From the NCBI GenBank assembly GCA_022774755.1, contig JALFLK010000026.1, positions 1 to 37,166 on the forward strand: a stretch of 37,166 nt of DNA. Direction: 5' to 3'. This document shows, one piece after another, positions 17,164-25,065 of this stretch. How positions within the stretch are numbered: the stretch's first letter is position 1; each line of letters begins with the position of its first letter. The notes beneath the pieces are model-generated. The model ran no database searches. It was not told where the DNA came from and worked only from the letters and a program-made list of their open reading frames with translations. The translations under genes and the position numbers were made by a program. The stretch comes from a bacterium (GTDB lineage: Bacteria > Bacillota > Clostridia > Oscillospirales > Acutalibacteraceae).

Positions 17164-17504
17164 AGTCGAGTACCTCGACACGCAATCCGAGCGAACAGCA
17201 CCATAGATAAATCTATTTCCCCGGAATAAAACGGTCGGACATATATGTTTTATGTTATAAACCGGCCTTTTCTCGGCGGAAAACGGTCGGGCATAAAACT
17301 TTAACAATTAGATAAAGCTATCTCCCCGGAGCAAAAAGCCTCGACACGCAATCCGAGCGAACAGCACCATAAATGAATCTATTTCCCCGGAATAAAACGG
17401 TCGGACATATATGTTTTGTGTTATAAACCGGCCTTTTCTCGGCGGAAAACGGTCGGGCATAAAACTATACCAATTAGATGAAGCTATCTCCCCGGAGCGA
17501 AAAG
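17164..17504. repeat. 166-bp tandem repeat, two copies
   Basis: The unit beginning CCTCGACACGCAATCC recurs with an exact 166-nt period at 17173, 17339 and 17505. Copies 17173-17338 and 17339-17504 differ at only about nine positions; the third diverges after about 17 nt into the dispersed repeat. Each unit carries the core CCTCGACACGCAATCCGAGC, a CCCCGGAATAAAACGGTCGG segment and a GCTATCTCCCCGGAGC segment. The upstream edge carries the fuller core with GTCGAGTAC. Confidence 0.85.
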
Positions 17505-17592
17505 CCTCGACACGCAATCCGTGCAGACAGCTCTTGCTGAAAACAGCCTTTATGCCCGAGCACAACCGTGCAATTTCCTATAATGTAAAAAA
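17505..17592 (-). repeat. Terminator-associated dispersed repeat, copy 2
   Basis: Reverse orientation relative to copy 1 at 11411-11505, with closely matching segments (TTTTTTACATTATAGGAAA, GCTCGGGCATAAAGGC, TGTTTTCAGCA, TGCGTGTCGAGG on the minus strand). On that strand it begins at the T run of the terminator behind the ABC transporter operon. Confidence 0.75.
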
Positions 17593-17629
17593 GGCCGCCG
17601 CAAATGGTTAAAATTTGCGGCAGCTTTTT
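17587..17629. terminator. Bidirectional terminator between glgX and the ABC operon
   Basis: GCCGCAAAT (17597-17605) and ATTTGCGGC (17613-17621) pair perfectly. TTTTT follows on the plus strand (17625-17629) and TTTTTT on the minus strand (17592-17587), so it can serve both convergent units. Confidence 0.8.
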
Positions 17630-17721
17630 ATTTTAATGAAAATCCTAAATAAATAGTTAAAATTATAAATAGTTAAAATTTTACCAATAATTTCGTTCGG
17701 TGTTCGTACCTTGGCAAAAAC

Positions 17722-18462
17722 TCAAAGTACCTTTGAAAGAAAATCTTTTAATCTTTCGCTTTGAGGGTTTCCGAAAAACTCCTCGGGACGGTTTTGCTCA
17801 ACAATTACGCCGTCATCAATAAACACAACGCTCGTTCCGACCTCTCTGGCAAAGCCCATTTCGTGGGTAACAACTACCATTGTCATTCCGTCCTGTGCAA
17901 GCTGTTTCATAACATCAAGCACCTCTCCCACCATCTCAGGGTCAAGTGCGCTGGTAGGCTCGTCAAAAAGCATAACGTCCGGGTTCATACACAAAGCCCT
18001 GACAATGGCGATACGCTGTTTTTGTCCGCCCGAAAGCTGTGAGGGATACGAATCCGCCCTGTCTGAAAGACCAACCCTTTTCAAAAGCTCCATAGCACGG
18101 CTTTCTGCCTCTTCTTTTGATATTTTCAAAAGCTTTATGGGGCCTAAGGTCATATTCTTCAGCACGGTCATATGGGGAAAAAGGTTAAATTGCTGGAATA
18201 CCATTCCCATTTTCTGTCTGTGCAGATTTATATTGACCGACGGGTCGGTTATGTCGGTGCCCTCAAACAAAATTTGTCCGCCGGTAGGCTCTTCAAGTCT
18301 GTTAAGACAGCGCAGAAATGTGGACTTGCCGGAGCCTGACGCTCCTATAACAACCATAACGTCGCCCTTTTTAATATCGGCGTTAATGCCCTTTAACACT
18401 TCAACATTGTCAAAAGACTTGTGTAGGTTTGTAACCTTTATCAATGTATCATCAGTGGTCAC
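17722..18462 (-). CDS. Polar amino-acid ABC transporter, ATP-binding protein
   Basis: 246 residues. Walker A is GASGSGKST, the Q-loop lies in [16 protein letters not shown], the signature is LSGGQKQR, Walker B is [14 protein letters not shown] and the switch His is in VVTHEMGFA. The FPHMTVLKN and [11 protein letters not shown] segments are typical of the GlnQ/HisP-type subfamily for polar amino acids. It pairs with the membrane protein of the preceding gene, whose frame it overlaps by 11 nt. Third gene of the operon SBP - permease - ATPase; the exact amino acid is not determined. Confidence 0.93.
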   Translation of the reverse strand: MTTDDTLIKVTNLHKSFDNVEVLKGINADIKKGDVMVVIGASGSGKSTFLRCLNRLEEPTGGQILFEGTDITDPSVNINLHRQKMGMVFQQFNLFPHMTVLKNMTLGPIKLLKISKEEAESRAMELLKRVGLSDRADSYPSQLSGGQKQRIAIVRALCMNPDVMLFDEPTSALDPEMVGEVLDVMKQLAQDGMTMVVVTHEMGFAREVGTSVVFIDDGVIVEQNRPEEFFGNPQSERLKDFLSKVL

Positions 18463-19183
18463 TGCTGCGCAGCCTCCTTTCCAGCTTTTTGAGTAAGAAA
18501 GTCAGAAACAGAACGATTACAAGGTAAATCAGCGCAATGGCTATAAGTGGGAAAAACGCCTCGTAGGTTCTTGAACGGATAAGGTTTCCTACATAAGTTA
18601 AGTCCTGCAATGCAACATATCCGGCTACCGAGGTTTCCTTAACAAGCACAATAAATTCGTTGCCCAATGCAGGCAGAATATTCTTGAACGCCTGAGGAAT
18701 TATAACATAAATCATCGTACTGCTGTAATTAAAGCCGAGGGAACGGCTTGCTTCAAACTGACCTTTGTCTATGGACATAATTCCCGAACGGACAATCTCG
18801 GCAACATATGCGCCGGAGTTGATTCCAAAGGAAAGAATCGCCGCAATTATGCCGTTTCGTGACGAGGCAAAAACTATATAGTACATAATCATCAGCTGAA
18901 TTACAACAGGTGTGCCTCTGATAACCGTAATGTAAATGTTGCAGATAAAATTGATAGCCTTCAGAACCCTGTCCCCGAAGCCACGGCACTTTTTACCGGC
19001 AAGGTTCATATCAAAGGTTGAGCGAACTATTGCAACTAAAAAGCCCAAAGCGATACCGAGGAATGCCGCAAAAACGGTAATCTCCAAGGTTACAAGCAAA
19101 CCCTGAAGAAGCTGAAGCCAGCGGTCGTCAGTTATAAAAGTTTTTGTAAAGCTTTCGGCAATACCGGTAAAAAAGTCCTGCAT
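18452..19183 (-). CDS. Polar amino-acid ABC transporter, permease
   Basis: 243 residues with about five membrane helices. [23 protein letters not shown] is the typical first part of the HisM/GlnP permease family, and the EAA loop that contacts the ATPase is [20 protein letters not shown]. Second gene of the operon. A 124-nt gap with a stable hairpin separates it from the binding protein upstream, while its end overlaps the ATPase gene. Confidence 0.93.
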   Translation of the reverse strand: MQDFFTGIAESFTKTFITDDRWLQLLQGLLVTLEITVFAAFLGIALGFLVAIVRSTFDMNLAGKKCRGFGDRVLKAINFICNIYITVIRGTPVVIQLMIMYYIVFASSRNGIIAAILSFGINSGAYVAEIVRSGIMSIDKGQFEASRSLGFNYSSTMIYVIIPQAFKNILPALGNEFIVLVKETSVAGYVALQDLTYVGNLIRSRTYEAFFPLIAIALIYLVIVLFLTFLLKKLERRLRSSDH

Positions 19184-19246
19184 AGATTTCTTCCTTTAAC
19201 TGTGAATATACAAAATTATGTATGTAAAACTAAAATAAGACACAAA

Positions 19247-19283
19247 CATACTGCGCCGAAAATACCCTGTCAGGCGCAGTATG
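19247..19283 (-). terminator. Intercistronic hairpin between binding protein and permease genes
   Basis: CATACTGCGCC (19247-19257) and GGCGCAGTATG (19273-19283) form a perfect 11-bp stem with a 15-nt loop. On the minus strand it is followed by an interrupted T-rich stretch. It could act as a leaky terminator or 3'-end stabiliser so that more binding protein than permease is made. Confidence 0.6.
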
Positions 19284-19307
19284 ACTGTATAATACCGTTT
19301 TTAACTG

Positions 19308-20108
19308 TTATTCCTTAACGATAATAACCTGTGTAGCTGTTGTGTAAGGGTCGGTAAAGTTAATTGACTGAAGTCTCTCGTCGGTAACGGTCATTCCTGC
19401 CATTCCGAAATCAGCCTTGCCTGACTGTACAGCCGTAATAATCGCATCAAAGTCCATATCGTCGATAACAAGCTTATAGCCTAACTTGTCGCACAAAGCC
19501 TGCGCAAGCATAGCGTCAATACCTACAACATTGTCGCCCTCGTAAAATTCGTAAGGCTCAAAGAATGCGTTTGTAGCCATATGAAGCTCTCCGTTAGGAG
19601 CTTCGGTTCCCTCGGGAGTTGTATAGGGAGATTTTCCCTTTGTATCGTCGCCGATATAGTTTGCGATAATTTTGTCTACCGTGCCGTCAGCCTTAAGCTC
19701 GCCCAAAGCTTTGTTAAAGTCGTTTGTAAGCTTATCGTTGTTCTTGGCAACGCAGATTGCATACTGTTCCTCGGCAAAAGGCTCGTCAAGAATTTTTAAG
19801 CCTTTATTTGCCTCAACAAAAGCCTTTGCAGGCTCTCTGTCGATGATAACGCAGTCAACCTTACCCTGTGTAAGCGCAAGCACTGCGTCGGCACCCTTGT
19901 TGAATCTCTCGATTGATGAACCCTGCTCCTCATAATCGGAAGCGTAAATATCACCGGTTGTACCAAGCTGAACACCGATTTTTGCACCTGCAAGGTCGTC
20001 GATGCCTGCAATTTTTTTGCCCTGAGAATCTCCGCCTGAGCAGGAAGCAAAGGACGCAGCCGTAATTATAACGGCAAGACATAACAATACAGAAATAAAC
20101 TTTTTCAT
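19308..20108 (-). CDS. Amino-acid ABC transporter substrate-binding lipoprotein with swapped lobe order
   Basis: 266 residues. A lipoprotein signal peptide ends at FASC (C23). The sequence is clearly a polar amino-acid binding protein (family 3 type), but its halves are inverted. Residues 33-152 (IAGIDDLAGAKIGVQLGTTG to KIIANY) match the part that normally follows the first hinge; residues 173-266 (GELHMATNAFFEPYEF to ATQVIIVKE) match the normal N-terminal half. A linker of about 20 residues (GDDTKGKSPYTTPEGTEAPN) joins the old C- and N-termini. Ligand-type residues are kept: T50/T51, D90, and R245 in GMTVTDER. The length equals an ordinary binding protein, so this is a circular permutation and not a fusion. 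Operon head, with its own promoter. Confidence 0.9.
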   Translation of the reverse strand: MKKFISVLLCLAVIITAASFASCSGGDSQGKKIAGIDDLAGAKIGVQLGTTGDIYASDYEEQGSSIERFNKGADAVLALTQGKVDCVIIDREPAKAFVEANKGLKILDEPFAEEQYAICVAKNNDKLTNDFNKALGELKADGTVDKIIANYIGDDTKGKSPYTTPEGTEAPNGELHMATNAFFEPYEFYEGDNVVGIDAMLAQALCDKLGYKLVIDDMDFDAIITAVQSGKADFGMAGMTVTDERLQSINFTDPYTTATQVIIVKE

Positions 20109-20121
20109 TAAAATCCCTCTC

Positions 20122-20169
20122 TATCATAATAATTTGTACTATGATAACACAATTTGCCGATAAAAGCAA
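20122..20169 (-). promoter_or_regulatory. Promoter and palindromic site of the ABC transporter operon
   Basis: On the minus strand: TTGCTT (20169-20164), 17-nt spacer, TATCAT (20146-20141). The -10 forms one arm of the inverted repeat TATCATA (20122-20128) / TATGATA (20140-20146), placed to let a repressor cover the -10 and transcription start. Confidence 0.65.
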
Positions 20170-20203
20170 GAAAAAGTAAACATATATATATGAAACGGAG
20201 CCG

Positions 20204-20272
20204 AATATTCTTTGAAAACAAAATTAGAGTGAAATTAAGATGAATTTATCGGGTACTTTTTCAAAGAATATT
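20204..20272. repeat. 15-bp inverted repeat in the ABC operon - XRE intergenic region
   Basis: AATATTCTTTGAAAA (20204-20218) and TTTTCAAAGAATATT (20258-20272) are perfect inverted repeats 39 nt apart; a further AATATTC-like word follows near 20280. It is not followed by a T run. It may be a pair of operator sites for the adjacent XRE regulator or the transporter operon. The rest of 20273-20450 holds no gene; a TATAAT lies at 20451-20456. Confidence 0.5.
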
Positions 20273-20494
20273 TCAAGGAATATTCGCAATGTCACAGAAA
20301 TTGCCTTTAAAAACACTACAAACATCTCTATAATACTTCAAAACGCACCAAATTCAGGCTAAAATCGGGGCAATACTTCACGAAACAAAATAATTGTCAA
20401 TTTATCGGTGAGTATTATTCACAATATGAGCTAAAAGTAAAAAATCATTTTATAATTGAAGTTGCTTAGTAAACTACAAGAAGGAGCGTTGTTT

Positions 20495-20893
20495 ATGAGT
20501 AATCGTACAATATACAATGGAGAAACGTTCGCACAAAGGCTGAAAAAATACCGTAACCATAATGACTTGACTCAGCAGCAGGTAGCCGATACACTGAATA
20601 TCGACCGCTCGACCTACAGTTATTATGAAACCGGAAAAACCGAGCCGAATATGGACACCATTATCAAGCTTGCAAAAATCTTTGACGTAAATGTGGGCAC
20701 ACTGCTGACAGGAGACGCAGATTCCGGAGTTGCCGACCCCAACGCCGCTGCCAAGCTTGACATTATCAGAATGGAAAACCTGACAAAGGAAGAGCAGCTT
20801 ATTATCACACGATACAGAATTGCCTCCAAGGAGCGTCGTGACAGAGTAAAAGAAATACTTACTCCTCCGTCTGCCGTTAAAACGGACAGGTAA
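20495..20893 (+). CDS. XRE-family transcriptional regulator
   Basis: 132 residues. The N-terminal helix-turn-helix (about 10-62: FAQRLKKYRNHNDLTQQQVADTLNIDRSTYSYYETGKTEPNM, shown here only in part) is a standard Cro/CI-type domain. The C-terminal part (NLTKEEQLIITRYRIASKER) is a short helical tail of unknown role, possibly for dimerisation. The ATG at 20495 is chosen since AAGGAG at 20481-20486 lies 8 nt upstream; a longer frame from TTG 20456 has no such site. It stands alone between the ABC operon and rpsO, and its target is not known. Confidence 0.85.
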   Translation: MSNRTIYNGETFAQRLKKYRNHNDLTQQQVADTLNIDRSTYSYYETGKTEPNMDTIIKLAKIFDVNVGTLLTGDADSGVADPNAAAKLDIIRMENLTKEEQLIITRYRIASKERRDRVKEILTPPSAVKTDR

Positions 20894-20912
20894 AAAATTT
20901 TTACGGATAATC

Positions 20913-20941
20913 TTTACTTTTGCAATTATTCGTGCTATAAT
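20913..20941 (+). promoter_or_regulatory. Promoter of rpsO
   Basis: TTTACT (20913-20918), 17-nt spacer, TATAAT (20936-20941). A leader of about 100 nt follows, with GGAGCAAGCCGCCGTGCGG near 20970, which may be the S15 feedback site known for this gene in other bacteria; that assignment is inference. Confidence 0.7.
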
Positions 20942-21049
20942 TCTGTTGTTATGCCCCTCTTTCGGATTAAGGAGCAAGCCGCCGTGCGGATTTTCACAGC
21001 CTTAACCTGAAACTGAAACGGGTAAATAATAATAAAGGTGGAAAAAATA

Positions 21050-21313
21050 ATGTTAAAAGAAGAAAAGCAGGCTATTATGGCCGAGTACGCTACCCACGAG
21101 GGTGACACTGGTTCTCCCGAGGTTCAGATTGCTCTTCTTACCAAGAGAATCAACGACCTTACCGAGCACCTCAAGGTTCACAAAAAGGACCACCACTCAC
21201 GCAGAGGTCTTTTTAAGATGATCGGTCAGAGAAGAAGTCTTCTCAACTATCTCGTCAGAACCGATATTGAGAGATACCGTTCAATTATCCAAAGACTGGG
21301 TATCCGTAAGTAA
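21050..21313 (+). CDS. rpsO: 30S ribosomal protein S15
   Basis: 87 residues, full S15 length. Conserved segments: [19 protein letters not shown], the [16 protein letters not shown] loop that contacts 16S helices 20-22, and [10 protein letters not shown]. It is a primary binding protein in assembly of the 30S platform. ATG 21050 follows AAAGGTGG by 8 nt; a GTG at 21038 lies within that site. The usual partner pnp is downstream, but a possible terminator and a MITE-like repeat lie between. Confidence 0.98.
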   Translation: MLKEEKQAIMAEYATHEGDTGSPEVQIALLTKRINDLTEHLKVHKKDHHSRRGLFKMIGQRRSLLNYLVRTDIERYRSIIQRLGIRK

Positions 21314-21326
21314 TACCAAAGATTTT

Positions 21327-21366
21327 AGGGCAGGCGGTTATCCGTTTGCCCTATATTGCGTTTTTT
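21327..21366 (+). terminator. Possible terminator after rpsO
   Basis: AGGGCA (21327-21332) pairs with TGCCCT (21347-21352), with CGG/CCG inside, and TTTTTT begins 8 nt later. The stem is interrupted and the T run displaced, so termination may be partial. Confidence 0.45.
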
Positions 21367-21456
21367 ACAGGTTTTTTATCATTGTACTTTAGCGGTAAAA
21401 CGAGCCTTTAACCCAACAACTTTATTTTAAAACATTCGCAGTTTTAGTATTATTTT

Positions 21457-21490
21457 AGGACAAGCACCTAATTAGGACAGACACCTAAAC
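21457..21490 (+). repeat. Short direct repeat
   Basis: AGGACAAGCACCTAATT is followed directly by AGGACAGACACCTAAAC, a 17-nt unit twice. It sits in the 465-nt rpsO-pnp intergenic region, which otherwise holds the terminator, the MITE-like copy and the pnp leader. Confidence 0.5.
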
Positions 21491-21579
21491 AAAGGCTTAT
21501 CCCCTTAATACTTTGAGATTTGGCAGGGTGTTATCCGTTAACGGCCGGTTTTATTGCTAAAACAATGTAAAAATCCTGT

Positions 21580-21737
21580 TATACTAATTCCTGATAGAAA
21601 GTAGGCCTATATTTACGAGGATAATTTTCGCAAGACAAGGCGGACGCCGCAAGGCTGACGCCTTGCAAGGACAACAACGCAGTATTGCGGAAATCAGGCC
21701 GCAAAGATTGTCTGCTTTTTATTAGGTATTAGTATTA
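21580..21737. repeat. MITE-like repeat, copy B
   Basis: About 158 nt. The left end TTATACTAATTCCTGATAGA and the right end, read in reverse (TAATACTAATACCTAATAAA), are imperfect inverted repeats about 28 nt long. The interior has two hairpins, GCGG-acg-CCGC and GCAAGGC-tgac-GCCTTGC. Copy A at 3769-3935 has the same order. No coding capacity. The right end reaches the TATAAT (21740-21745) upstream of pnp, so it may supply part of that promoter. Confidence 0.65.
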
Positions 21738-21778
21738 AATATAATTTTAGAGGTTTAACCTCGGAAAGGATTTTTATT

Positions 21779-23995
21779 ATGAATAAACCTATGATTTTTG
21801 ACAAATACAGGGTATTTGAAACCGAATTTGCAGGCAGACCTCTTAAGGTTGAAACCGGAAAAATGACCCAGCTTGCAAACGGAGCCTGCCTTGTTCACTA
21901 CGGCGATACCGTTGTTCACGTTGCCGTAACCGCTTCCGAAAAGCCCAGAGAAGGCGTTGACTTCTTCCCGCTTTCCGTAGATTACGAGGAAAAGCTTTAT
22001 GCAGTAGGCAAGATTCCCGGCAGTTTTCTTAAGAGAGAGGGCAGACCGACGGAAAAGGCTATTCTTACAAGCCGTGTTATCGACAGACCTATCCGTCCGC
22101 TTTTTCCCAAGGATATGCGTAACGACTGCTCCGTTGTCTGCACAGTTATGTCAGTTGACCCCGACTGCTCCCCGGAAATCACCGCTATGATTGGTACTTC
22201 TATTGCAATTTCAATTTCCGACGTTCCTTGGAACGGTCCTATTTCAGGATGCTCCGTAGGATACATTGACGGCGAATTTGTAATCAACCCAACAAGCGAG
22301 CAGAAAAAGATTTCAAAGATGGCTACCACAGTTGCATCTACCGACAGCAGAATCGCTATGATTGAAGCCGGCGCAGACAGAGTAAGCGACGAGGTTATGT
22401 ATAACGCCATTATGGCAGGTCATGAGGCTAACCAGAAAATAATCGAATTCATCAAGGGAATTCAGGCTGAAATCGGCAAGGACAAGTTCACCTATCCAAG
22501 CAACGAGCCTGACCACGAGATGTTTGAAGCTATTAAGGCTTTTGCAGAAGAAGATGTAAAAGCAGCCCTTGACACCGATGACAAAACCGTCAGAGATGAA
22601 AGACTTATTCCTATTTATGAGGCTGTTCACGCAAAATTTGACGAGATTTACCCCGACAGCGAGGCAAAGATTGACGAGTGCCTTTACAAAACACAGAAAT
22701 TCATTGTCCGCCGCTGGCTTTTAGACGAGCAAAAGCGTGTTGACGGCAGAGGCATGGACGACATCCGTCCGCTGGCTTCCGAAGTAGGCGTTTTGCCCAG
22801 AGTTCACGGCTCCGGTCTTTTCACAAGAGGTCAGACCCAAGTACTGACAGTTGCCACTTTAGGTCCTGTTTCCGATAAACAGATTCTCGACGGAATTGAC
22901 GGCGAGGACGAAAAGAGATATATGCATCACTACAACTTCCCCAGCTATTCCGTAGGCGAAACAAAGCCCAGCAGAGGCCCCGGACGCCGTGAAATCGGTC
23001 ACGGTGCGCTGGCTGAGCGTGCTCTTGTTCCGGTTATCCCTCCCGTTGAGGAGTTCCCCTATGCGCTAAGGCTTGTTTCAGAGGTTCTTTCCTCAAACGG
23101 CTCGACCTCACAGGGTTCAATCTGCGGTTCTACACTTGCTCTTATGGACGCCGGCGTGCCTATTAAGGAGCCTGTTGCAGGTATTTCCTGCGGACTTATT
23201 ACCGAGGGCGACCGTTGGATGACTATGGTTGATATTCAGGGTCTTGAGGACTTCTTCGGCGATATGGACTTTAAGGTTGCAGGTACTCACGACGGCATCA
23301 CAGCTATTCAGATGGACCTTAAAATCAGCGGTCTTACCCCCGAAATGGTAAAAGAGGCTCTTGAAAAGACTCACAAGGCAAGAAACTACATTCTTGACGA
23401 GGTTATGCTCAAGGCTATTCCTCAGCCCAGAGAAGAGCTTTCAAAATATGCTCCCAAGATGTTTACCACAACCATTCCTGCTGATAAAATCAGCGAGGTT
23501 ATCGGTAAAAGCGGTAAGGTTATTAAAGAAATCCAGTCAGAATGTGATGTTAAGATTGACATTGAAGAAGACGGCGAGTACGGTCAGGTATTTGTTTCCG
23601 GTCTTGACACCGAGAAGTGCAAGCGTGCCGTTGAAATTGTAAATACAATCTCAAAAGACCCAGAGCCCGGCTCAATCTTCCTGGGCAAGGTTACGAGAAT
23701 TATGGATTTCGGCGCATTTGTAGAGATTGCTCCGGGCAAGGAAGGCTTGTGCCATATTTCTCAGCTTGATGTTAAACACACAGACAAGGTAACCGATGTG
23801 GTAAATGTGGGCGATATTATCCGAGTTAAGGTTCTTGAAATTGACGATAAGGGCAGACTTAACCTTTCAAGGCGTGACGTTTTGATTGAGGTTGACGGCT
23901 TAACTCCGGAGAACGACCCCGAGAACGAGCGTCAGTCACGTCCTCGCAGACCTTACGGTGACAGACGAGGCGACAGACGCAATAACAGGCATTGA
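21779..23995 (+). CDS. pnp: Polyribonucleotide nucleotidyltransferase (PNPase)
   Basis: 738 residues. Two RNase PH domains (about 12-145 and 325-460; the second has RGPGRREIGHGALAERAL) flank a helical domain; a KH domain (about 560-615, GKSGKVIKEIQ) and an S1 domain (about 625-695, GSIFLGKVTRIMDFGAFVEI) follow. The tail RRPYGDRRGDRRNNRH is Arg-rich and may bind RNA. The enzyme degrades RNA 3' to 5' with phosphate as a trimer in the degradosome. Normally co-transcribed with rpsO; here the 465-nt gap with a repeat and its own likely -10 suggests separate control. A GAGG-tttaa-CCTC hairpin lies in the leader. Terminated near 24107-24134. Confidence 0.98.
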   Translation: MNKPMIFDKYRVFETEFAGRPLKVETGKMTQLANGACLVHYGDTVVHVAVTASEKPREGVDFFPLSVDYEEKLYAVGKIPGSFLKREGRPTEKAILTSRVIDRPIRPLFPKDMRNDCSVVCTVMSVDPDCSPEITAMIGTSIAISISDVPWNGPISGCSVGYIDGEFVINPTSEQKKISKMATTVASTDSRIAMIEAGADRVSDEVMYNAIMAGHEANQKIIEFIKGIQAEIGKDKFTYPSNEPDHEMFEAIKAFAEEDVKAALDTDDKTVRDERLIPIYEAVHAKFDEIYPDSEAKIDECLYKTQKFIVRRWLLDEQKRVDGRGMDDIRPLASEVGVLPRVHGSGLFTRGQTQVLTVATLGPVSDKQILDGIDGEDEKRYMHHYNFPSYSVGETKPSRGPGRREIGHGALAERALVPVIPPVEEFPYALRLVSEVLSSNGSTSQGSICGSTLALMDAGVPIKEPVAGISCGLITEGDRWMTMVDIQGLEDFFGDMDFKVAGTHDGITAIQMDLKISGLTPEMVKEALEKTHKARNYILDEVMLKAIPQPREELSKYAPKMFTTTIPADKISEVIGKSGKVIKEIQSECDVKIDIEEDGEYGQVFVSGLDTEKCKRAVEIVNTISKDPEPGSIFLGKVTRIMDFGAFVEIAPGKEGLCHISQLDVKHTDKVTDVVNVGDIIRVKVLEIDDKGRLNLSRRDVLIEVDGLTPENDPENERQSRPRRPYGDRRGDRRNNRH

Positions 23996-24020
23996 TTTTA
24001 TAATTGGCTGAAAAGGGAGT

Positions 24021-24110
24021 GTACCTACGCACGCAATTCGGGCAGACAGGTTGATAATAACAAACCTTCTTTGCCCGAACATTTCGGAGCAATTTCCTAT
24101 AACGTAAAAA
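24021..24110 (-). repeat. Terminator-associated dispersed repeat, copy 3 (diverged)
   Basis: On the minus strand it begins at the terminator T run with ACGTTATAGGAAATTGCTC, continues through TTCGGGCAAAG and a CTGTCTGCCCGAATTGCGTG segment, and ends in an altered core (GTAGGTAC in place of CGAGGTAC). Same order and same position relative to a terminator as copies 1 and 2. Confidence 0.6.
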
Positions 24111-24134
24111 GGGCGGCAATTTTGCCGTCCTTTT
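24107..24134. terminator. Bidirectional terminator between pnp and tatD
   Basis: AAAAGGGCGGCAA (24107-24119) pairs with TTGCCGTCCTTTT (24122-24134) with one G-U pair. The flanking A and T runs allow use on both strands. Confidence 0.8.
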
Positions 24135-24266
24135 CCATTGTTGTTTGCCCATTGAAATTTGCCCTGACTTATGAATCTCGTAAAAAAATCACAGTAATTG
24201 CCTTACATTTTCCAATAAGATTCTTATATTTTCCTGCAGGATAATAGTTTAAATCCGTGTAAAATT

Positions 24267-25025
24267 TTAAATTCCGTAAAGCTGACGTGCGTTTTCACAG
24301 GTAATATCCAAAAGCTTCTGCACGTCCATTCCCCTGATTTCTGCTATCTTCTCCGCCGTTTTTGCAATCATTGAACTGTTGCACTGTTTTCCCCGATACG
24401 GCTCGGGTGCCATATACGGTGCGTCGGTTTCAAGCAACAGCCTGTACAAAGGGATTTCTTTTGCAACCTCAACGCTACGGCGTGCATTTTTAAAGGTAAC
24501 GACTCCTCCCAGGCTGATGCTCATACCCAGGCTGACAACCTCACGCATAAGCTCAACACTTCCGGAAAAGCAATGAACAATCCCCTTAGGGCGGTATTTT
24601 CTCAAAAGCTCCATTGTGTCCCCGTGGGCTTCACGGTCGTGAACAACAACAGGAGCGTCAACATCTTTTGCAAAGGCAAGCTGTTCCTCAAACACCCTCT
24701 TTTGTTCTTCCCTGGGAATGTTCCAATGGTAGTCGAGACCTATTTCGCCTATTGCCACAACCTTTGGATTTTTCAGGAACTGCTCCATTTTGCTCAGATA
24801 ATCGGGTACCATATCCTCAAGGTTTTCCGGGTGAAAACCTGTTGTTGCGTATATAAAGGGGTATTTTTCCGAAAGCTTCAGCGCAAATTCCGTTGATTGA
24901 ATATTCACAGCGGCGTTTACAATTCCGCATACGCCCGTATTTTCCATTGAATCAAGAAGCTCAGCACGGTTTTCGTCAAACCATTTGTCATCATAGTGTG
25001 CGTGAGCGTCAAAAATATTATTCAT
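24267..25025 (-). CDS. tatD: TatD family metal-dependent hydrolase (3'-5' deoxyribonuclease type)
   Basis: 252 residues. The amidohydrolase metal ligands are present: HxH in FDAHAHYDD, Glu in AIGEIGLDYHW, His in VVVHDRE, His in VHCFSGS and Asp in ETDAPY. TatD proteins are metal-dependent DNases (YcfH/TatD) acting in the cytosol in DNA repair or turnover. In Firmicutes tatD often follows metG; here metG is about 9 kb away. The gap to glf upstream is 40 nt, so the two may be co-transcribed. Confidence 0.93.
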   Translation of the reverse strand: MNNIFDAHAHYDDKWFDENRAELLDSMENTGVCGIVNAAVNIQSTEFALKLSEKYPFIYATTGFHPENLEDMVPDYLSKMEQFLKNPKVVAIGEIGLDYHWNIPREEQKRVFEEQLAFAKDVDAPVVVHDREAHGDTMELLRKYRPKGIVHCFSGSVELMREVVSLGMSISLGGVVTFKNARRSVEVAKEIPLYRLLLETDAPYMAPEPYRGKQCNSSMIAKTAEKIAEIRGMDVQKLLDITCENARQLYGI

Positions 25026-25065
25026 ATCATCACATCCGAGGCTTTTCTTTAATCGGCAAATATAA

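Noticed and set aside
17095..17611. Open frames in the repeat cluster behind glgX
   Set aside because: They are built from the 166-bp tandem repeat, read in both directions, and carry no start signals.
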